Shown one piece after another: positions 15,949 to 25,211 of a DNA stretch of 64,000 bases (position 1 is the first letter of the stretch; each line of letters begins with the position of its first letter). The notes beneath the pieces are model-generated. The model was not told the origin of the DNA and did no database searches. It saw nothing but the letters and a program-made list of their open reading frames with translations. Position numbers and translations under genes: made by a program. This DNA is from Flavobacteriaceae bacterium GF1 (lineage in GTDB: Bacteria > Bacteroidota > Bacteroidia > Flavobacteriales > Flavobacteriaceae), in contig WNKP01000006.1 of assembly GCA_009797885.1 (NCBI GenBank), forward strand, positions 1 to 64,000, written 5' to 3'.

Positions 15949-16521
15949 TTAGCATAGCTCACTTGCATTGGTGGCGAACAGCTTAACGGCTATGGCCAAC
16001 AAAATTACACCAAAAACCTTTCGGATTACGCTAAGGCCGTTTTTCCCCAGTACTTTTTCTATTTTTCGGGAAGATTTTAGGACAATGTAGACAAAGAGGA
16101 CGTTCACCAAGATGGCAACCACAATGTTTTGGACGGCATACTCGGCCCTTAGGGCCAAAATGGACGTCATGGTTCCCGCCCCGGCGATCAATGGAAAAGC
16201 AATGGGAACAATGGAGGCCGTTTCCGGCTCATCGTCCCGGAACAGGGTAATGCCCAAAATCATTTCAACCGCCAGAAAGAAAATGACAAAGGCACCGGCA
16301 ACCGCAAAGGAATTCACATCGATCCCAATTAAATGGAGGATACGCTCCCCTACAAACAGAAAGGCCACCATAATTCCGGCAGCGACCAGGGAAGCCTTTT
16401 CAGATTGAATGTGGCCTACCTTGTTCCGTAACGAAATGATGATGGGAACGCTTCCCAAAATATCGATTACGGCAAATAAAACCATGCTGGCCGTCGCGAT
16501 TTCCTTAAAGCTAAGATTCAT
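15949..16521 (-). CDS. MarC-family integral membrane protein
   Basis: A 190-residue inner-membrane protein with six predicted helices. It matches the MarC family: the opening helix FAVIDILGSVPIII, the loop REVFRDDEPE-like segment here GITLFRDDEPETASIVPIAFP, and the GAGTMTSIL signature. MarC proteins are of unknown function; the early link to multiple antibiotic resistance has not been upheld. ATG 16521 gives the normal N-terminus MNLSFKEIATAS, and a perfect -7 box lies 18 bases upstream; the 34 extra upstream residues run into the opposite promoter region. It is divergent from the DUF3109 gene. Confidence 0.9.
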   Translation of the reverse strand: MNLSFKEIATASMVLFAVIDILGSVPIIISLRNKVGHIQSEKASLVAAGIMVAFLFVGERILHLIGIDVNSFAVAGAFVIFFLAVEMILGITLFRDDEPETASIVPIAFPLIAGAGTMTSILALRAEYAVQNIVVAILVNVLFVYIVLKSSRKIEKVLGKNGLSVIRKVFGVILLAIAVKLFATNASELC

Positions 16522-16538
16522 TTCAAAAAATTTGGATG

Positions 16539-16546
16539 CAAATCTA
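16539..16546 (-). promoter_or_regulatory. -7 promoter box of the MarC gene
   Basis: The minus strand reads TAGATTTG, an exact TAnnTTTG match, giving a transcription start near 16532 and an 11-base leader before ATG 16521. It shows that upstream in-frame codons are not part of the protein. Confidence 0.55.
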
Positions 16547-16607
16547 CGAGCAAAATAGTAGGTTTGGATTATTGGGTTAACATTAAATTTGTTGTATAAC
16601 TTTAGCC

Positions 16608-17177
16608 ATGTTTCAGATTTCAAATACCATTGTTTCCGAAGAGATTTTGGATAAGGATTTTGTATGCAACCTCAATGCCTGTAAAGGGGCCTGCTGTGTG
16701 GATGGCCAGTCCGGAGCACCCTTGGAGGATGGGGAAACCAAAATTCTTGATGCCATTTTTGAGAAGGTAAGGCCTTACTTAAGTGATGAGGGCATTGCCG
16801 TCATTGAGGAACAGGGCACTTTTGTGAAGGGGGATGATGGGGAATGGGAGACTCCCTTGGTGAACAATAATGAATGTGCCTATGTTATTTTTGATGACAG
16901 GGGTATTGCCAAATGTGGTCTTGAAGAAGCGTACCATCAAGGGGCCACCGATTGGAAAAAACCGGTTTCCTGCCATTTATACCCCGTCCGAACACGAAAA
17001 TACTCTGAGTTTACCGCAGTAAACTACCATAAATGGGAAATATGTGACCCTGCCTGTGCGCTGGGGAACGAACTCAAGGTGCCCATTTATAAATTTGTGA
17101 AGGAGGCCCTGATCCGAAAGTTTGGGGAATCCTGGTATGCCGAATTGGAGGAAGTTGCGGAGGAGCATGCTAAATAG
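16608..17177 (+). CDS. DUF3109-family cysteine-rich protein
   Basis: A 189-residue cytoplasmic protein of the DUF3109 family. Conserved cysteines occur as CNLNACKGACC near residues 20-30, one in NNECAYVIF, one in IAKCGLEEAY, one in VSCHLYP and two in ICDPACALG. Their spacing resembles that of CxxxCxxCC-type zinc or Fe-S proteins (YkgJ-like), so metal binding is likely. The reaction is unknown. The gene is divergent from marC, and its last eight bases overlap the end of the opposing histidine kinase gene. Confidence 0.85.
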   Translation: MFQISNTIVSEEILDKDFVCNLNACKGACCVDGQSGAPLEDGETKILDAIFEKVRPYLSDEGIAVIEEQGTFVKGDDGEWETPLVNNNECAYVIFDDRGIAKCGLEEAYHQGATDWKKPVSCHLYPVRTRKYSEFTAVNYHKWEICDPACALGNELKVPIYKFVKEALIRKFGESWYAELEEVAEEHAK

Positions 17178-19140
17178 TCGGGATTTCCAAAACTACTTTG
17201 GTCCCCTTTGGGTTGCCCTCATCATCGTAAAGATCAATGATTTCCACATCAAAGCCGTACTGATAGTCCTTGGCAAAATTGGCCAATCGTTCCTTGGTGA
17301 TGTCAATACCGACCGATTTCCTTTTTAACACCCTGTTTTCCTTTATTTTTTCCGATGTGGCCCTGCCCACTCCATTATCTATAATGCTGATGAGCATATG
17401 GACATCGTCTTTTCTGGAAATGTTGAGCCAGAGGTTTTTTTCGCCCTCTTTGGCAGAAAGTCCATGCCAAATGGCATTTTCCAAAAATGGCTGGAGCACC
17501 AGCGATGGAATCTTGGTGGTTTCCGTATCAATGCCATCTTCAACGTTTATGGAATAGGTAATACCTTCGGAAAAACGGATGTTCTCAATGTTGAGATATA
17601 GTTCCACGGTTTCCAGTTCCTCTGCCAGTGTAGTCTCCTTAAGACTGGAACCATCCAAGATCCGCCGGACCAATTTGGAGAACTTGTTCAAGTAATGGAC
17701 AGCGTTCTTTTTATCATTGTTGATGATATAAAGCTTTATGGAATTCAAGGAATTAAATAAAAAATGGGGGTTCATTTGGCTCCTGAGCATATTCTGTTCC
17801 AACCCCATGACCCTTTTCTCGTAGTTGGATTGGTATTGGCGATACATGATAAACAGAATGGTCCCCACTAGGCCAACCACCAAGGTGCTTACCAAAATAG
17901 TGGTTTGATTTCTTCGTAAGCGAAGTTTCACCAATTCGTTCTCATTGGCCAAATTGGAAATCTGGTTATCCCGCTTTTCCGTTTCATACCTAAGGATAAG
18001 ATCGTTGATATAACGAAGGTTACGATCGTCCTTTAGTTCATTGTCAAATTTTTCAGCTTCCTTGTAATAGTCCAATGCCTTTTTATAATCCCCCCTTTTG
18101 GCCTCCAATTGGGACAACAATCTTTGGGCATAGATGACCTGGCTTGGCATGGTGTTCTCGGCCGCCATTTTAAGGGCATCCTTCATTTTCCGTTCGGCCG
18201 TTTCATAATTGCTTATTTCCATGTTTGCCCAACCCGTATTGCTAAGAATGGACGACCAAATGAACTTATCCTTGATCTTTGATATGGGTTCCGCAAGTTG
18301 TTCCAAAAGTTCCAGGGCTTTATGGGGCAATCCCTGTTTTAAATAAATTTGGGCAATCGCGTTTTTACAGATGACCTTCCCATAGGTATTTTTGATTTCT
18401 TCATTGAGTGCCAGGGATTTTTGGTAACGTTTTAGCGCCTCCCCCAGGTTTCCCTTGTGTTCCAGGCAATCCCCAATATTTTGGTTGTTAATGGCAAGTC
18501 CCAGTTTATTGCCCAGTTGTCCTTCCAGTTCCAGGGCCCGTTCAAATTGCGAAATGGCCAAATCGTATTGTCCCAAGGTTTGATACAGGTTTCCCAGACT
18601 GTTCAGGGACACATTTATGTTCCGCTTAATGTGGTAGGAAGGATCCGCAATGGATTCTGCCACCTCCAAGGCCCTTTGATTGTAATCCAAAGCGGTTTTT
18701 ATGGCGTCCGTCCTCCTATAGACCACTCCCAGCATGTTTAGGCTAAAGACTATGAATTCCTTGTTGTCCACTTCAGTTGCCACATCCAGGGCATTTTGGT
18801 GCAATGCCGCGGCTTTTTTGAATTGGGAAAGGTTTCGGTAAACCGTACCTTTTTGGTTTAGGGCATAGGACAGTGCTTCCGGATATTGGGATTTATTCAG
18901 GGAATTTAAAATGGCGTTCAGGGCAACGGTATCCCTTTTAAAGGGCCTTAGGGCGCCGTCTATTTTTTGATAGGATTTTGGATTGAGATCAATTAGTTCC
19001 CTGATGGTCTTATCCAACTCCGCATTTTGGGGAGTAAAGGACACGAAAACCAAACAGGCCATAATAAAAATAAGACCAAGAATTGTTCTTGGCCTTACCG
19101 TGTAGTTATGATTGTGTTTAGTTTTTAAATAAAAGGGCAT
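17170..19140 (-). CDS. LytS-type sensor histidine kinase with TPR repeats
   Basis: A 656-residue membrane sensor kinase. After a signal or anchor segment (TILGLIFIMACLVFVSF) comes a long periplasmic TPR array at about 60-390, with repeating units such as ALNQKGTVYRNLSQFKKAA and NNQNIGDCLEHKGNLGEA. A transmembrane helix follows at about 420-440. The His_kinase (PF06580) H-box NPHFLFN has the phosphorylated residue at about His459, and the ATPase part carries the N-box PFLENAIWHG. Nine bases upstream lies the gene of its LytTR regulator, so the two form a two-component system. The sensed signal is unknown. Confidence 0.9.
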   Translation of the reverse strand: MPFYLKTKHNHNYTVRPRTILGLIFIMACLVFVSFTPQNAELDKTIRELIDLNPKSYQKIDGALRPFKRDTVALNAILNSLNKSQYPEALSYALNQKGTVYRNLSQFKKAAALHQNALDVATEVDNKEFIVFSLNMLGVVYRRTDAIKTALDYNQRALEVAESIADPSYHIKRNINVSLNSLGNLYQTLGQYDLAISQFERALELEGQLGNKLGLAINNQNIGDCLEHKGNLGEALKRYQKSLALNEEIKNTYGKVICKNAIAQIYLKQGLPHKALELLEQLAEPISKIKDKFIWSSILSNTGWANMEISNYETAERKMKDALKMAAENTMPSQVIYAQRLLSQLEAKRGDYKKALDYYKEAEKFDNELKDDRNLRYINDLILRYETEKRDNQISNLANENELVKLRLRRNQTTILVSTLVVGLVGTILFIMYRQYQSNYEKRVMGLEQNMLRSQMNPHFLFNSLNSIKLYIINNDKKNAVHYLNKFSKLVRRILDGSSLKETTLAEELETVELYLNIENIRFSEGITYSINVEDGIDTETTKIPSLVLQPFLENAIWHGLSAKEGEKNLWLNISRKDDVHMLISIIDNGVGRATSEKIKENRVLKRKSVGIDITKERLANFAKDYQYGFDVEIIDLYDDEGNPKGTKVVLEIPTI

Positions 19141-19149
19141 TCACATAGG

Positions 19150-19884
19150 TTATAATAAATCCAGAAAATCCGATTTTTTCTGTCTGGAAACAGGAATTTT
19201 ATGGTTGGTCTTCAATACAACATAACCATCGGTTTTTAAAAACTCCTTTATTTTTCCAAGGTTGACGATAAACGAATTATGTATCCTAAAAAAAGAATCT
19301 GAGGGCAAGAGTTGATTAACTTCCTTTAGCTTTTTGGTCAATAATATTTTTTGTCCACCTTCCAGGTACAACGTACTGTAATTTCCATCCGATTCGGCAT
19401 ACAGAATTTCTTCACTTTCCAGAAAGAGGAGTTTGCCATCCGTATTTATGGTTATCTTCTTGTCCAGGGATTTTGAATTGAAATTGAGCAGGATTTGCTC
19501 CAGCTTTTCCGCAGTCTGGTTCTTACTGTTGAATTTTTTTATTTTGGAGATGGTATCATTTAGATCGTCACTATCAATGGGCTTTAATAAGTAGTCGATA
19601 GCTTCATTCTTTAAGGCCTTTAGGGCATATTGGTTATAGGCCGTAGTGATGATGACCGGAAAATTTTTGTTCTTAAGGTTCTTGATAAATTGAAAGCCGT
19701 CCATAATGGGCATTTCAATATCCAAAAAAAGGCAGTCCGGTGTATTTTTTTCAAGATATCCCAAGGCTTCATGTGCATTGGTAAAGGAAGCCACCACTTT
19801 TACTTCATCGCTCAAATTACTGAGTTCCCAACTCAGGCTTTCCAAAGCTTTCGCTTCATCGTCGACTAAAACCGCTTCCAACAT
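19150..19884 (-). CDS. LytTR-family response regulator
   Basis: A 244-residue regulator with a receiver domain (about 1-120) and a LytTR DNA-binding domain (about 140-240). Acidic residues Asp8 and Asp9 and the phospho-acceptor Asp55 (CLFLDIEMP) are present, with the conserved Lys in YLLKPID. The LytTR part has the segments ILYAESDGNYSTLYLEGG and FFRIHNSFIVNLGKI. It is the first gene of a regulator-kinase operon on the minus strand. Targets are not known; the long upstream spacer and the small ORF beyond it are candidates. Confidence 0.92.
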   Translation of the reverse strand: MLEAVLVDDEAKALESLSWELSNLSDEVKVVASFTNAHEALGYLEKNTPDCLFLDIEMPIMDGFQFIKNLKNKNFPVIITTAYNQYALKALKNEAIDYLLKPIDSDDLNDTISKIKKFNSKNQTAEKLEQILLNFNSKSLDKKITINTDGKLLFLESEEILYAESDGNYSTLYLEGGQKILLTKKLKEVNQLLPSDSFFRIHNSFIVNLGKIKEFLKTDGYVVLKTNHKIPVSRQKKSDFLDLL

Positions 19885-20149
19885 GAATAAGATAAATATG
19901 AGCCAATAAAAATAGGATTATTCCCCTTTATTTATACAGAATTATGTGCATCTGGGCATTATGCAGTTATAATTGGACATAAAATATACAAAAATGGATT
20001 GGGTCCCTATATATGTGAAATCCCAATTTCCGATGTTTTTAGGTATTCGTATTCCCATCCGTACAAATTTTTCTACCAATTATACATTGACCCACTTTTT
20101 GGGGAACCTGCTCATTAATTTTAGGAAACCAAACAAGCTCTAACCAAAA
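19885..20149. other. Spacer upstream of the LytTR regulator
   Basis: No gene is recognised. The stretch is AT-rich and contains an inverted repeat ATTGGG (19998-20003) / CCCAAT (20022-20027) that may be a regulator site. It is the shared upstream region of the LytTR operon and the small ORF at 20150. Confidence 0.45.
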
Positions 20150-20263
20150 ATGAGAAAGTGTCTACTATTGTTCATGCTGTTGTTGGCAACCTTGGTTTTT
20201 GCCGTAGTGTTGGAGAACACCGAAAAGCAAGGTGATATTCAAGAGGTGGCCATCAATGAATAG
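20150..20263 (+). CDS. Possible 37-aa secreted or membrane micropeptide
   Basis: A short open frame starting at ATG 20150 encodes MRKCLLLFMLLLATLVFA followed by 19 polar residues ending in VAINE. The N-terminus is a textbook signal or anchor sequence: two basic residues, a leucine-rich core and a small-residue end. The tail is acidic. Too short to test by codon bias, it could be a true small protein or a chance frame. It lies upstream of a structured RNA-like stretch and a strong plus-strand terminator, so a transcript across it is plausible. Confidence 0.35.
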   Translation: MRKCLLLFMLLLATLVFAVVLENTEKQGDIQEVAINE

Positions 20264-20281
20264 GAAATACGGATGAAACTT

Positions 20282-20430
20282 ACCAACCATCGTACGGCCG
20301 ACCAAAATATGCGCAAGCATGTGAATGTACAAAATAGTTAACGTCACTTTTGCGATGCCTTTTTAGGTTTCGGGGGAACTACCTAAGGGGTTAAGCGTTT
20401 AAAGTGATATTGGCCGTACGGTTTGGTGGT
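20282..20430 (+). ncRNA. Candidate structured RNA, unidentified class
   Basis: The two ends pair over about 150 bases. CGTACGGCC (20291-20299) pairs perfectly with GGCCGTACG (20412-20420), extended by two pairs inward (20300-20301 with 20410-20411), and outer pairs ACCA (20282-20285) with TGGT (20427-20430) and CCA with TGG. Within the enclosed part are a hairpin ATGC-GCAA-GCAT (20309-20320) with a GNRA-type loop, a CAAAA/TTTTG stem, and a TTAGGT/ACCTAA stem with an inner TTC/GAA pair (about 20364-20386). A strong terminator follows 12 bases later. It resembles a branched small RNA or an attenuator ahead of nrdB; known cobalamin and TPP riboswitch boxes are not seen. Confidence 0.4.
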
Positions 20431-20440
20431 AAATCTACAG

Positions 20441-20487
20441 ATAAGACCAAAAGGTATGTTTTTTATACGTTTTGGTCTTTTTTATTT
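20441..20487 (+). terminator. Strong rho-independent terminator
   Basis: AAGACCAAAA, one G, GTAT (20443-20457) pairs with ATAC, one G, TTTTGGTCTT (20465-20479), leaving a short T-rich loop and a single G-G mismatch; a T-rich tail follows. It is oriented for plus-strand transcription and ends the transcript that would carry the small ORF and the structured RNA, 220 bases before nrdB. Confidence 0.88.
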
Positions 20488-20639
20488 TATCGCTTTTTTG
20501 TTGAAAATCCGAAAGTTAGGTGGATTTAGGGCAATGCCGGATTGTGCCTGCTTAAAAACTACATTTCAACAACTGGTGTTAAAAACTTTACAAGCGTTTT
20601 GCTTAAACAAACTTTACTCGTAAGCGACATTTTCCAATC

Positions 20640-20669
20640 TTTGTTAGTCAGTGCCGCAAGGTAATTTTC
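20640..20669 (+). promoter_or_regulatory. Putative nrdBA promoter
   Basis: TTTG at 20640-20643 and TAATTTTC at 20662-20669 are 18 bases apart, near the -33/-7 spacing of Bacteroidota promoters, although the last base of the -7 box is C instead of G. The predicted start lies about 33 bases before nrdB. The stretch from the upstream terminator to here contains no other gene. Confidence 0.4.
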
Positions 20670-20707
20670 ATTCAAACATACTAAACACCTTAAAAAACAG
20701 CATACTT

Positions 20708-21694
20708 ATGTCCACTGCCATTGAGCCTATATTGGAAGAAAATGAAGATAGATTTGTAATTTTTCCCATTCAACACCACGATTTGTGGGAATGGTACAAA
20801 AAATGTGAGGCTTGTTTTTGGACAGCGGAAGAAATTGATCTGCACCAGGATTTGACGGATTGGAATACCAAATTGAGCGACGACGAGCGTTATTTTATAA
20901 AGCACATTTTGGCCTTCTTTGCCGCTTCGGATGGTATTGTAAATGAAAATTTAGCGGAAAACTTTGTAAACGAAGTCCAGTATTCAGAGGCTAAATTTTT
21001 CTATGGCTTCCAAATAATGATGGAAAACATTCACTCAGAAACGTATTCCCTTTTAATAGATACCTATGTGAAGGATGAAAAGGAAAAGAATGTCCTTTTC
21101 AAGGCCATTGAGAACTTTCCTGCCATTAAGAAAAAGGCGGATTGGGCTTTGCGCTGGATAGAATCCCCAAGCTTTGCGGAACGTTTAATTGCTTTCGCCG
21201 CTGTGGAAGGGATTTTCTTTTCGGGGGCGTTCTGTTCCATTTTCTGGCTCAAGAAAAGAGGGTTGATGCCTGGGCTGACATTTTCAAATGAGCTGATTTC
21301 CAGGGACGAGGGAATGCACTGTGACTATGCTGTTCATCTGCATAACAAGCATTTGGTCAACAAAGTTCCAAAAGAACGAATTACGGAAATCATTGTGGAC
21401 GCCCTGAACATAGAAAGGGAGTTCATTACCGAGTCCCTTCCTGTTAGCCTAATTGGTATGAATGCCAAATTGATGACGCAATATTTGGAGTTTGTCACCG
21501 ATAGGCTGTTGGTCGAATTGGAGTGCGAGAAGGTGTATAACGCCACCAATCCATTCGACTTCATGGATATGATTTCGTTGCAAGGAAAGACCAATTTCTT
21601 TGAAAAGCGGGTTTCGGAATACCAAAAGGCCGGTGTTTTGAATAAGGAGAAAGACACGGATTCCCAGAAAATCAGTTTTGACGCTGATTTCTAA
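20708..21694 (+). CDS. nrdB: Class Ia ribonucleotide reductase small subunit
   Basis: A 328-residue radical-generating subunit (R2) that pairs with NrdA to make deoxyribonucleotides. Iron ligands include Asp44 in FWTAEEIDL, Glu75-region [13 protein letters not shown], and Glu106/His109 in MENIHSETY; the radical tyrosine is Tyr113 in the same motif. The DEGMHCDYA segment supplies further ligands. The sequence is far closer to animal R2 proteins than to enterobacterial NrdB, down to the C-terminal DADF tail that docks on the large subunit. ATG 20708 (MSTAIEPIL) is preferred over the longer frame, which would start before the promoter. nrdA follows after 120 bases. Confidence 0.95.
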   Translation: MSTAIEPILEENEDRFVIFPIQHHDLWEWYKKCEACFWTAEEIDLHQDLTDWNTKLSDDERYFIKHILAFFAASDGIVNENLAENFVNEVQYSEAKFFYGFQIMMENIHSETYSLLIDTYVKDEKEKNVLFKAIENFPAIKKKADWALRWIESPSFAERLIAFAAVEGIFFSGAFCSIFWLKKRGLMPGLTFSNELISRDEGMHCDYAVHLHNKHLVNKVPKERITEIIVDALNIEREFITESLPVSLIGMNAKLMTQYLEFVTDRLLVELECEKVYNATNPFDFMDMISLQGKTNFFEKRVSEYQKAGVLNKEKDTDSQKISFDADF

Positions 21695-21814
21695 AGCGTA
21701 CTGTACCCAGTGCCCCTGACCCCAAAAGGGAGTGCTGTTTTTGGTTGCCAAATCAACAGGGAAACCGCCTACTGTTTGGGTATAAAAAATGTATCACTTG
21801 TTAAAGCATAAAAA

Positions 21815-24292
21815 ATGTATGTAGTTAAAAGGGACGGAAGAAAGGAACCAATAATGTTTGATAAGATCACGGCTCGGGTAAGAAAGCTGTGCTATGGTCT
21901 TAACAGTCTTGTGGACCCCGTAAAGGTAGCCATGCGCGTTATAGAAGGGTTGTATGATGGGGTGACCACCTCGGAGTTGGACAATCTAGCTGCAGAGATT
22001 GCCGCCACCATGACCACTACCCATCCGGACTACGCGAAATTGGCCGCTCGTATTTCCGTTTCCAACCTACATAAGAACACCAAGAAATCCTTCTCAGAAA
22101 CCATGAAGGATTTATACGAATATGTAAATCCACGTACGGGAAAAAAGGCACCACTGCTTTCGGATGAGGTGTATCAGGTAATCTCCGAAAATGTGGACAA
22201 GTTGGATTCCACCATTATTTACAACCGCGATTTTGGATATGATTATTTCGGTTTTAAGACCTTGGAGCGTTCCTACCTTCTAAAGCTCAATGGAAAAATA
22301 GCGGAAAGGCCCCAACATATGTTAATGCGCGTGGCAGTAGGTATTCATTTGAACGATTTGGACTCAGCATTGGAAACCTATGAGCTGATGTCCAAAAAGT
22401 ACTTCACGCACGCCACTCCAACACTATTCAATTCGGGTACGCCAAAACCCCAAATGTCCTCGTGTTTCCTACTGGCCATGAAGGAGGATAGCATTGATGG
22501 TATTTATGATACCTTGAAGCAGACCGCCAAAATTTCCCAATCCGCCGGGGGAATTGGACTTTCCATCCATAATATCAGGGCAACGGGATCCTATATTGCC
22601 GGTACCAATGGTACATCCAATGGCATTGTCCCCATGCTTAGGGTCTTTAATGATACTGCCCGTTATGTGGATCAGGGTGGGGGAAAACGCAAAGGAAGTT
22701 TTGCCATTTATGTCGAGCCTTGGCATGCGGATATTTTTGAATTTTTGGATTTGAAGAAAAACCACGGTAAGGAAGAGATGCGCGCCCGGGATTTGTTCTA
22801 TGCCATGTGGATTCCGGATTTGTTCATGAAAAGGGTAGAGGCTGACGGGGAATGGACCTTAATGTGCCCCAATGAGTGTCCTGGATTGTTCAGCAACCAC
22901 AGTGAGGAGTTCGAAGCATTGTACACTACCTACGAAGCCGAGGGAAAAGGAAGAAAAACGATCAAGGCAAGGGATCTATGGGAAAAAATCCTGGAATCCC
23001 AAATAGAGACGGGAACCCCTTATATGCTCTATAAAGATGCGGCCAATCGAAAGAGCAATCAAAAGAACCTGGGAACCATCCGTTCTTCAAATCTATGTAC
23101 GGAGATTCTGGAGTATACCTCTCCCGATGAGGTGGCCGTATGTAATTTGGCATCCATTGCTTTGCCCATGTTCGTTAAAAATGGACAATTTGACCATAAG
23201 GAACTGTTCAAGGTCACCAAAAGGGTCACCAAAAACCTAAATAGGGTGATCGATCGAAATTACTACCCGGTTGAGGAGGCCAAAAATTCCAATATGCGCC
23301 ACCGACCCATTGGACTGGGCGTTCAAGGCCTGGCAGATGCATTTATCATGCTGCGTTTGCCCTTTACAAGCGATGAGGCCAAAAAACTGAATCAAGAAAT
23401 TTTTGAAACACTGTATTATGCCGCGGTAACCGCCTCCATGGAGGAAGCGAAAACCGAAGGGGCCTATTCCTCTTATAAAGGCTCCCCTATGGCAGAAGGG
23501 GAATTCCAGCATAACCTATGGGGAATAAAGGATGAAGAACTTTCCGGAAGATGGGACTGGGCCAAGTTGCGAAAAGAGGTAAAAAAACATGGGGTGCGGA
23601 ACTCATTATTGGTCGCTCCAATGCCAACGGCCTCTACTTCCCAAATTTTGGGAAATAACGAATGTTTTGAACCCTACACTTCCAATATTTATACCAGAAG
23701 GGTACTTTCTGGAGAGTTCATTGTAGTAAACAAACATCTTTTGGAGGATTTGGTCAAACTTGGTCTATGGAACGATGGTTTGAAACAGGAACTCATGAGG
23801 GCCAACGGCTCCATTCAACATATTGATGGTATTCCAGAGGATATCAAGGAATTGTACAAGACGGTCTGGGAACTGAGTATGAAAGATATCATAGACATGA
23901 GCCGTCAAAGGGGATATTTCATAGACCAGAGCCAGTCATTGAACCTCTTCATGGAAAATGCCAACTATGCCAAGCTTACCTCCATGCATTTTTACGCCTG
24001 GAAGAGCGGATTAAAAACAGGAATGTATTATTTAAGGACCAAAGCGGCAGTGGATGCCATCAAATTTACCTTGGACAACACCAAAAAGAAGGAGGTTCCC
24101 ATAAGTGTGGCCGCAGAAGCCGAAGTTGAAGCGGCCAATCCCAAGGCAGCCACGAATTTAAAAGTACAGGCAACCCCTGTTGTGCAGCAAGAAGTTGATG
24201 TTCAGCCAATGACCGAAGCAGAGATGGCGGCATTGATAGCGAGGGCCAAAGAAGGACAGGCCGATGACGACTGTCTTATGTGTGGTTCTTAG
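21815..24292 (+). CDS. nrdA: Class Ia ribonucleotide reductase large subunit
   Basis: An 825-residue catalytic subunit reducing ribonucleoside diphosphates. Residues 1-90 form the ATP-cone activity site ([19 protein letters not shown]). Active-site residues are the Cys in QMSSCFLLA, the N-x-C-x-E motif in [10 protein letters not shown] and its partner Cys, and the phosphate loop MPTASTSQI. The C-terminal shuttle cysteines are in DDCLMCGS. The sequence closely follows eukaryotic R1, including the [10 protein letters not shown] and [16 protein letters not shown] segments. About 60 residues before the C-terminus are a low-complexity Ala/Val/Glu-rich linker. It follows nrdB and ends before a terminator. 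Confidence 0.96.
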   Translation: MYVVKRDGRKEPIMFDKITARVRKLCYGLNSLVDPVKVAMRVIEGLYDGVTTSELDNLAAEIAATMTTTHPDYAKLAARISVSNLHKNTKKSFSETMKDLYEYVNPRTGKKAPLLSDEVYQVISENVDKLDSTIIYNRDFGYDYFGFKTLERSYLLKLNGKIAERPQHMLMRVAVGIHLNDLDSALETYELMSKKYFTHATPTLFNSGTPKPQMSSCFLLAMKEDSIDGIYDTLKQTAKISQSAGGIGLSIHNIRATGSYIAGTNGTSNGIVPMLRVFNDTARYVDQGGGKRKGSFAIYVEPWHADIFEFLDLKKNHGKEEMRARDLFYAMWIPDLFMKRVEADGEWTLMCPNECPGLFSNHSEEFEALYTTYEAEGKGRKTIKARDLWEKILESQIETGTPYMLYKDAANRKSNQKNLGTIRSSNLCTEILEYTSPDEVAVCNLASIALPMFVKNGQFDHKELFKVTKRVTKNLNRVIDRNYYPVEEAKNSNMRHRPIGLGVQGLADAFIMLRLPFTSDEAKKLNQEIFETLYYAAVTASMEEAKTEGAYSSYKGSPMAEGEFQHNLWGIKDEELSGRWDWAKLRKEVKKHGVRNSLLVAPMPTASTSQILGNNECFEPYTSNIYTRRVLSGEFIVVNKHLLEDLVKLGLWNDGLKQELMRANGSIQHIDGIPEDIKELYKTVWELSMKDIIDMSRQRGYFIDQSQSLNLFMENANYAKLTSMHFYAWKSGLKTGMYYLRTKAAVDAIKFTLDNTKKKEVPISVAAEAEVEAANPKAATNLKVQATPVVQQEVDVQPMTEAEMAALIARAKEGQADDDCLMCGS

Positions 24293-24360
24293 CCATTTAA
24301 AGAAAATGGGTGGTCCAATGGCTATTGGAGATTCATTTAAGCGATAGTGTTTATTTAATC

Positions 24361-24400
24361 AAGGCACCCCGGAATGGTATCTCGTTTTGGGGTGTTTTTA
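24361..24400 (+). terminator. Terminator after nrdA
   Basis: CACCCC (24365-24370) pairs with GGGGTG (24389-24394) across an 18-base loop and is followed by five Ts. It lies about 70 bases after the nrdA stop codon. The loop is long, so the fold is moderately supported. Confidence 0.6.
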
Positions 24401-24438
24401 TGCCTGTCCTAAGAGGTTGTCCAAAAAGTCTGTATTCT

Positions 24439-24510
24439 TGTCTTTTCGAGCGCAGTCGATAAAATTAAACCTTTGAATATCAATATGTTTCGACTGTGCT
24501 TAATGTGACA
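24439..24510. repeat. Degenerate hairpin repeat
   Basis: The left arm 24439-24459 (starting TGTCTTTTCGAG) and the reverse complement of the right arm 24490-24510 (ending TGTGACA) match at 15 of 21 positions, giving a 72-bp imperfect stem-loop. The TGTC...GACA ends and the CGAGCGCAGTCGA core resemble the hairpin repeat at 49570-49650 and the type common in Flavobacteriaceae intergenic regions. It lies between nrdA and the convergent gluconate dehydrogenase-like gene and is probably a decayed copy. Confidence 0.65.
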
Positions 24511-24556
24511 TTTCAATATTGTTGCGACGTTTTAGACACCACCGTTCAATTACTTT

Positions 24557-25210
24557 TTAAAGGGACCAAGCCTTTCCTTGTGTAAGTTCATCCACATCGC
24601 CACAGGCAATATATTCCCCTGGAATTGGCAAATAAACCAAGACTTCCTCACCAATGTATTCCGAGTTTTTATAGGCCCAAATAGCCATTTCCCTTACATT
24701 TCCCGCAAAGGTGTAACAGGCAATGGCATCATCCAATTCCGCTTCCGAACCGGACATCTTGGCCTTCATATATTCGCCAATGGCCTTTTCATGGGCTTCC
24801 TCTTCAGCATCGGATCGCTTGGCGAGATATTTGTTCAGTAGGGGTTCAAAATCCGCTTCCTCAACATCCCTTAGGCTGTCCTGTCCAGATTCAGCCAACA
24901 ATTTGTCCATGAATTTGTCCATTAGGAGTTTAGTGAATTCCTGCTGTTCCATAGGGAGCACCTCGTTGGCAAACCTATCAATGAACAGGTGTACACCAAC
25001 TTCAGTTGCGGAAGGCGTATCTGTTTTTGGCAGGAGTACATCTACCATTTTGGCCAGGGCATAACCTTTGTCATTATCAAAGAACGAAGGGACCCACTCG
25101 GCATAGGATGGTTTTTCCTTGCAGGACTGTAATACGCTTAGTAAGGTTGGAGTGGCAGCGGCATAGCCGAATACCATTCCCATATTTTTAAGTGCCGATC
25201 TTCGTTTCAT
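24557..25210 (-). CDS. Gluconate 2-dehydrogenase subunit 3-like, Tat-exported small subunit
   Basis: A 217-residue small subunit of a periplasmic flavoprotein dehydrogenase. It opens with a twin-arginine signal (MKRRSALKNMGMVFGY) and a Cys at position 30 in LQSCKEK that could be lipidated. The mature protein matches the gluconate 2-dehydrogenase subunit 3 family, also found as the gamma subunit of FAD-dependent glucose, fructose and glucoside 3-dehydrogenases. In those enzymes it folds the flavoprotein and carries it through the Tat pathway. It begins one base after the GMC gene ends, so the two genes are one operon and their products one complex. Confidence 0.88.
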   Translation of the reverse strand: MKRRSALKNMGMVFGYAAATPTLLSVLQSCKEKPSYAEWVPSFFDNDKGYALAKMVDVLLPKTDTPSATEVGVHLFIDRFANEVLPMEQQEFTKLLMDKFMDKLLAESGQDSLRDVEEADFEPLLNKYLAKRSDAEEEAHEKAIGEYMKAKMSGSEAELDDAIACYTFAGNVREMAIWAYKNSEYIGEEVLVYLPIPGEYIACGDVDELTQGKAWSL

Positions 25211-25211
25211 A

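Noticed and set aside
20282-20430. Cobalamin or TPP riboswitch ahead of nrdBA
   Set aside because: The conserved boxes of these riboswitches were not found, so only an unidentified structured RNA is proposed.
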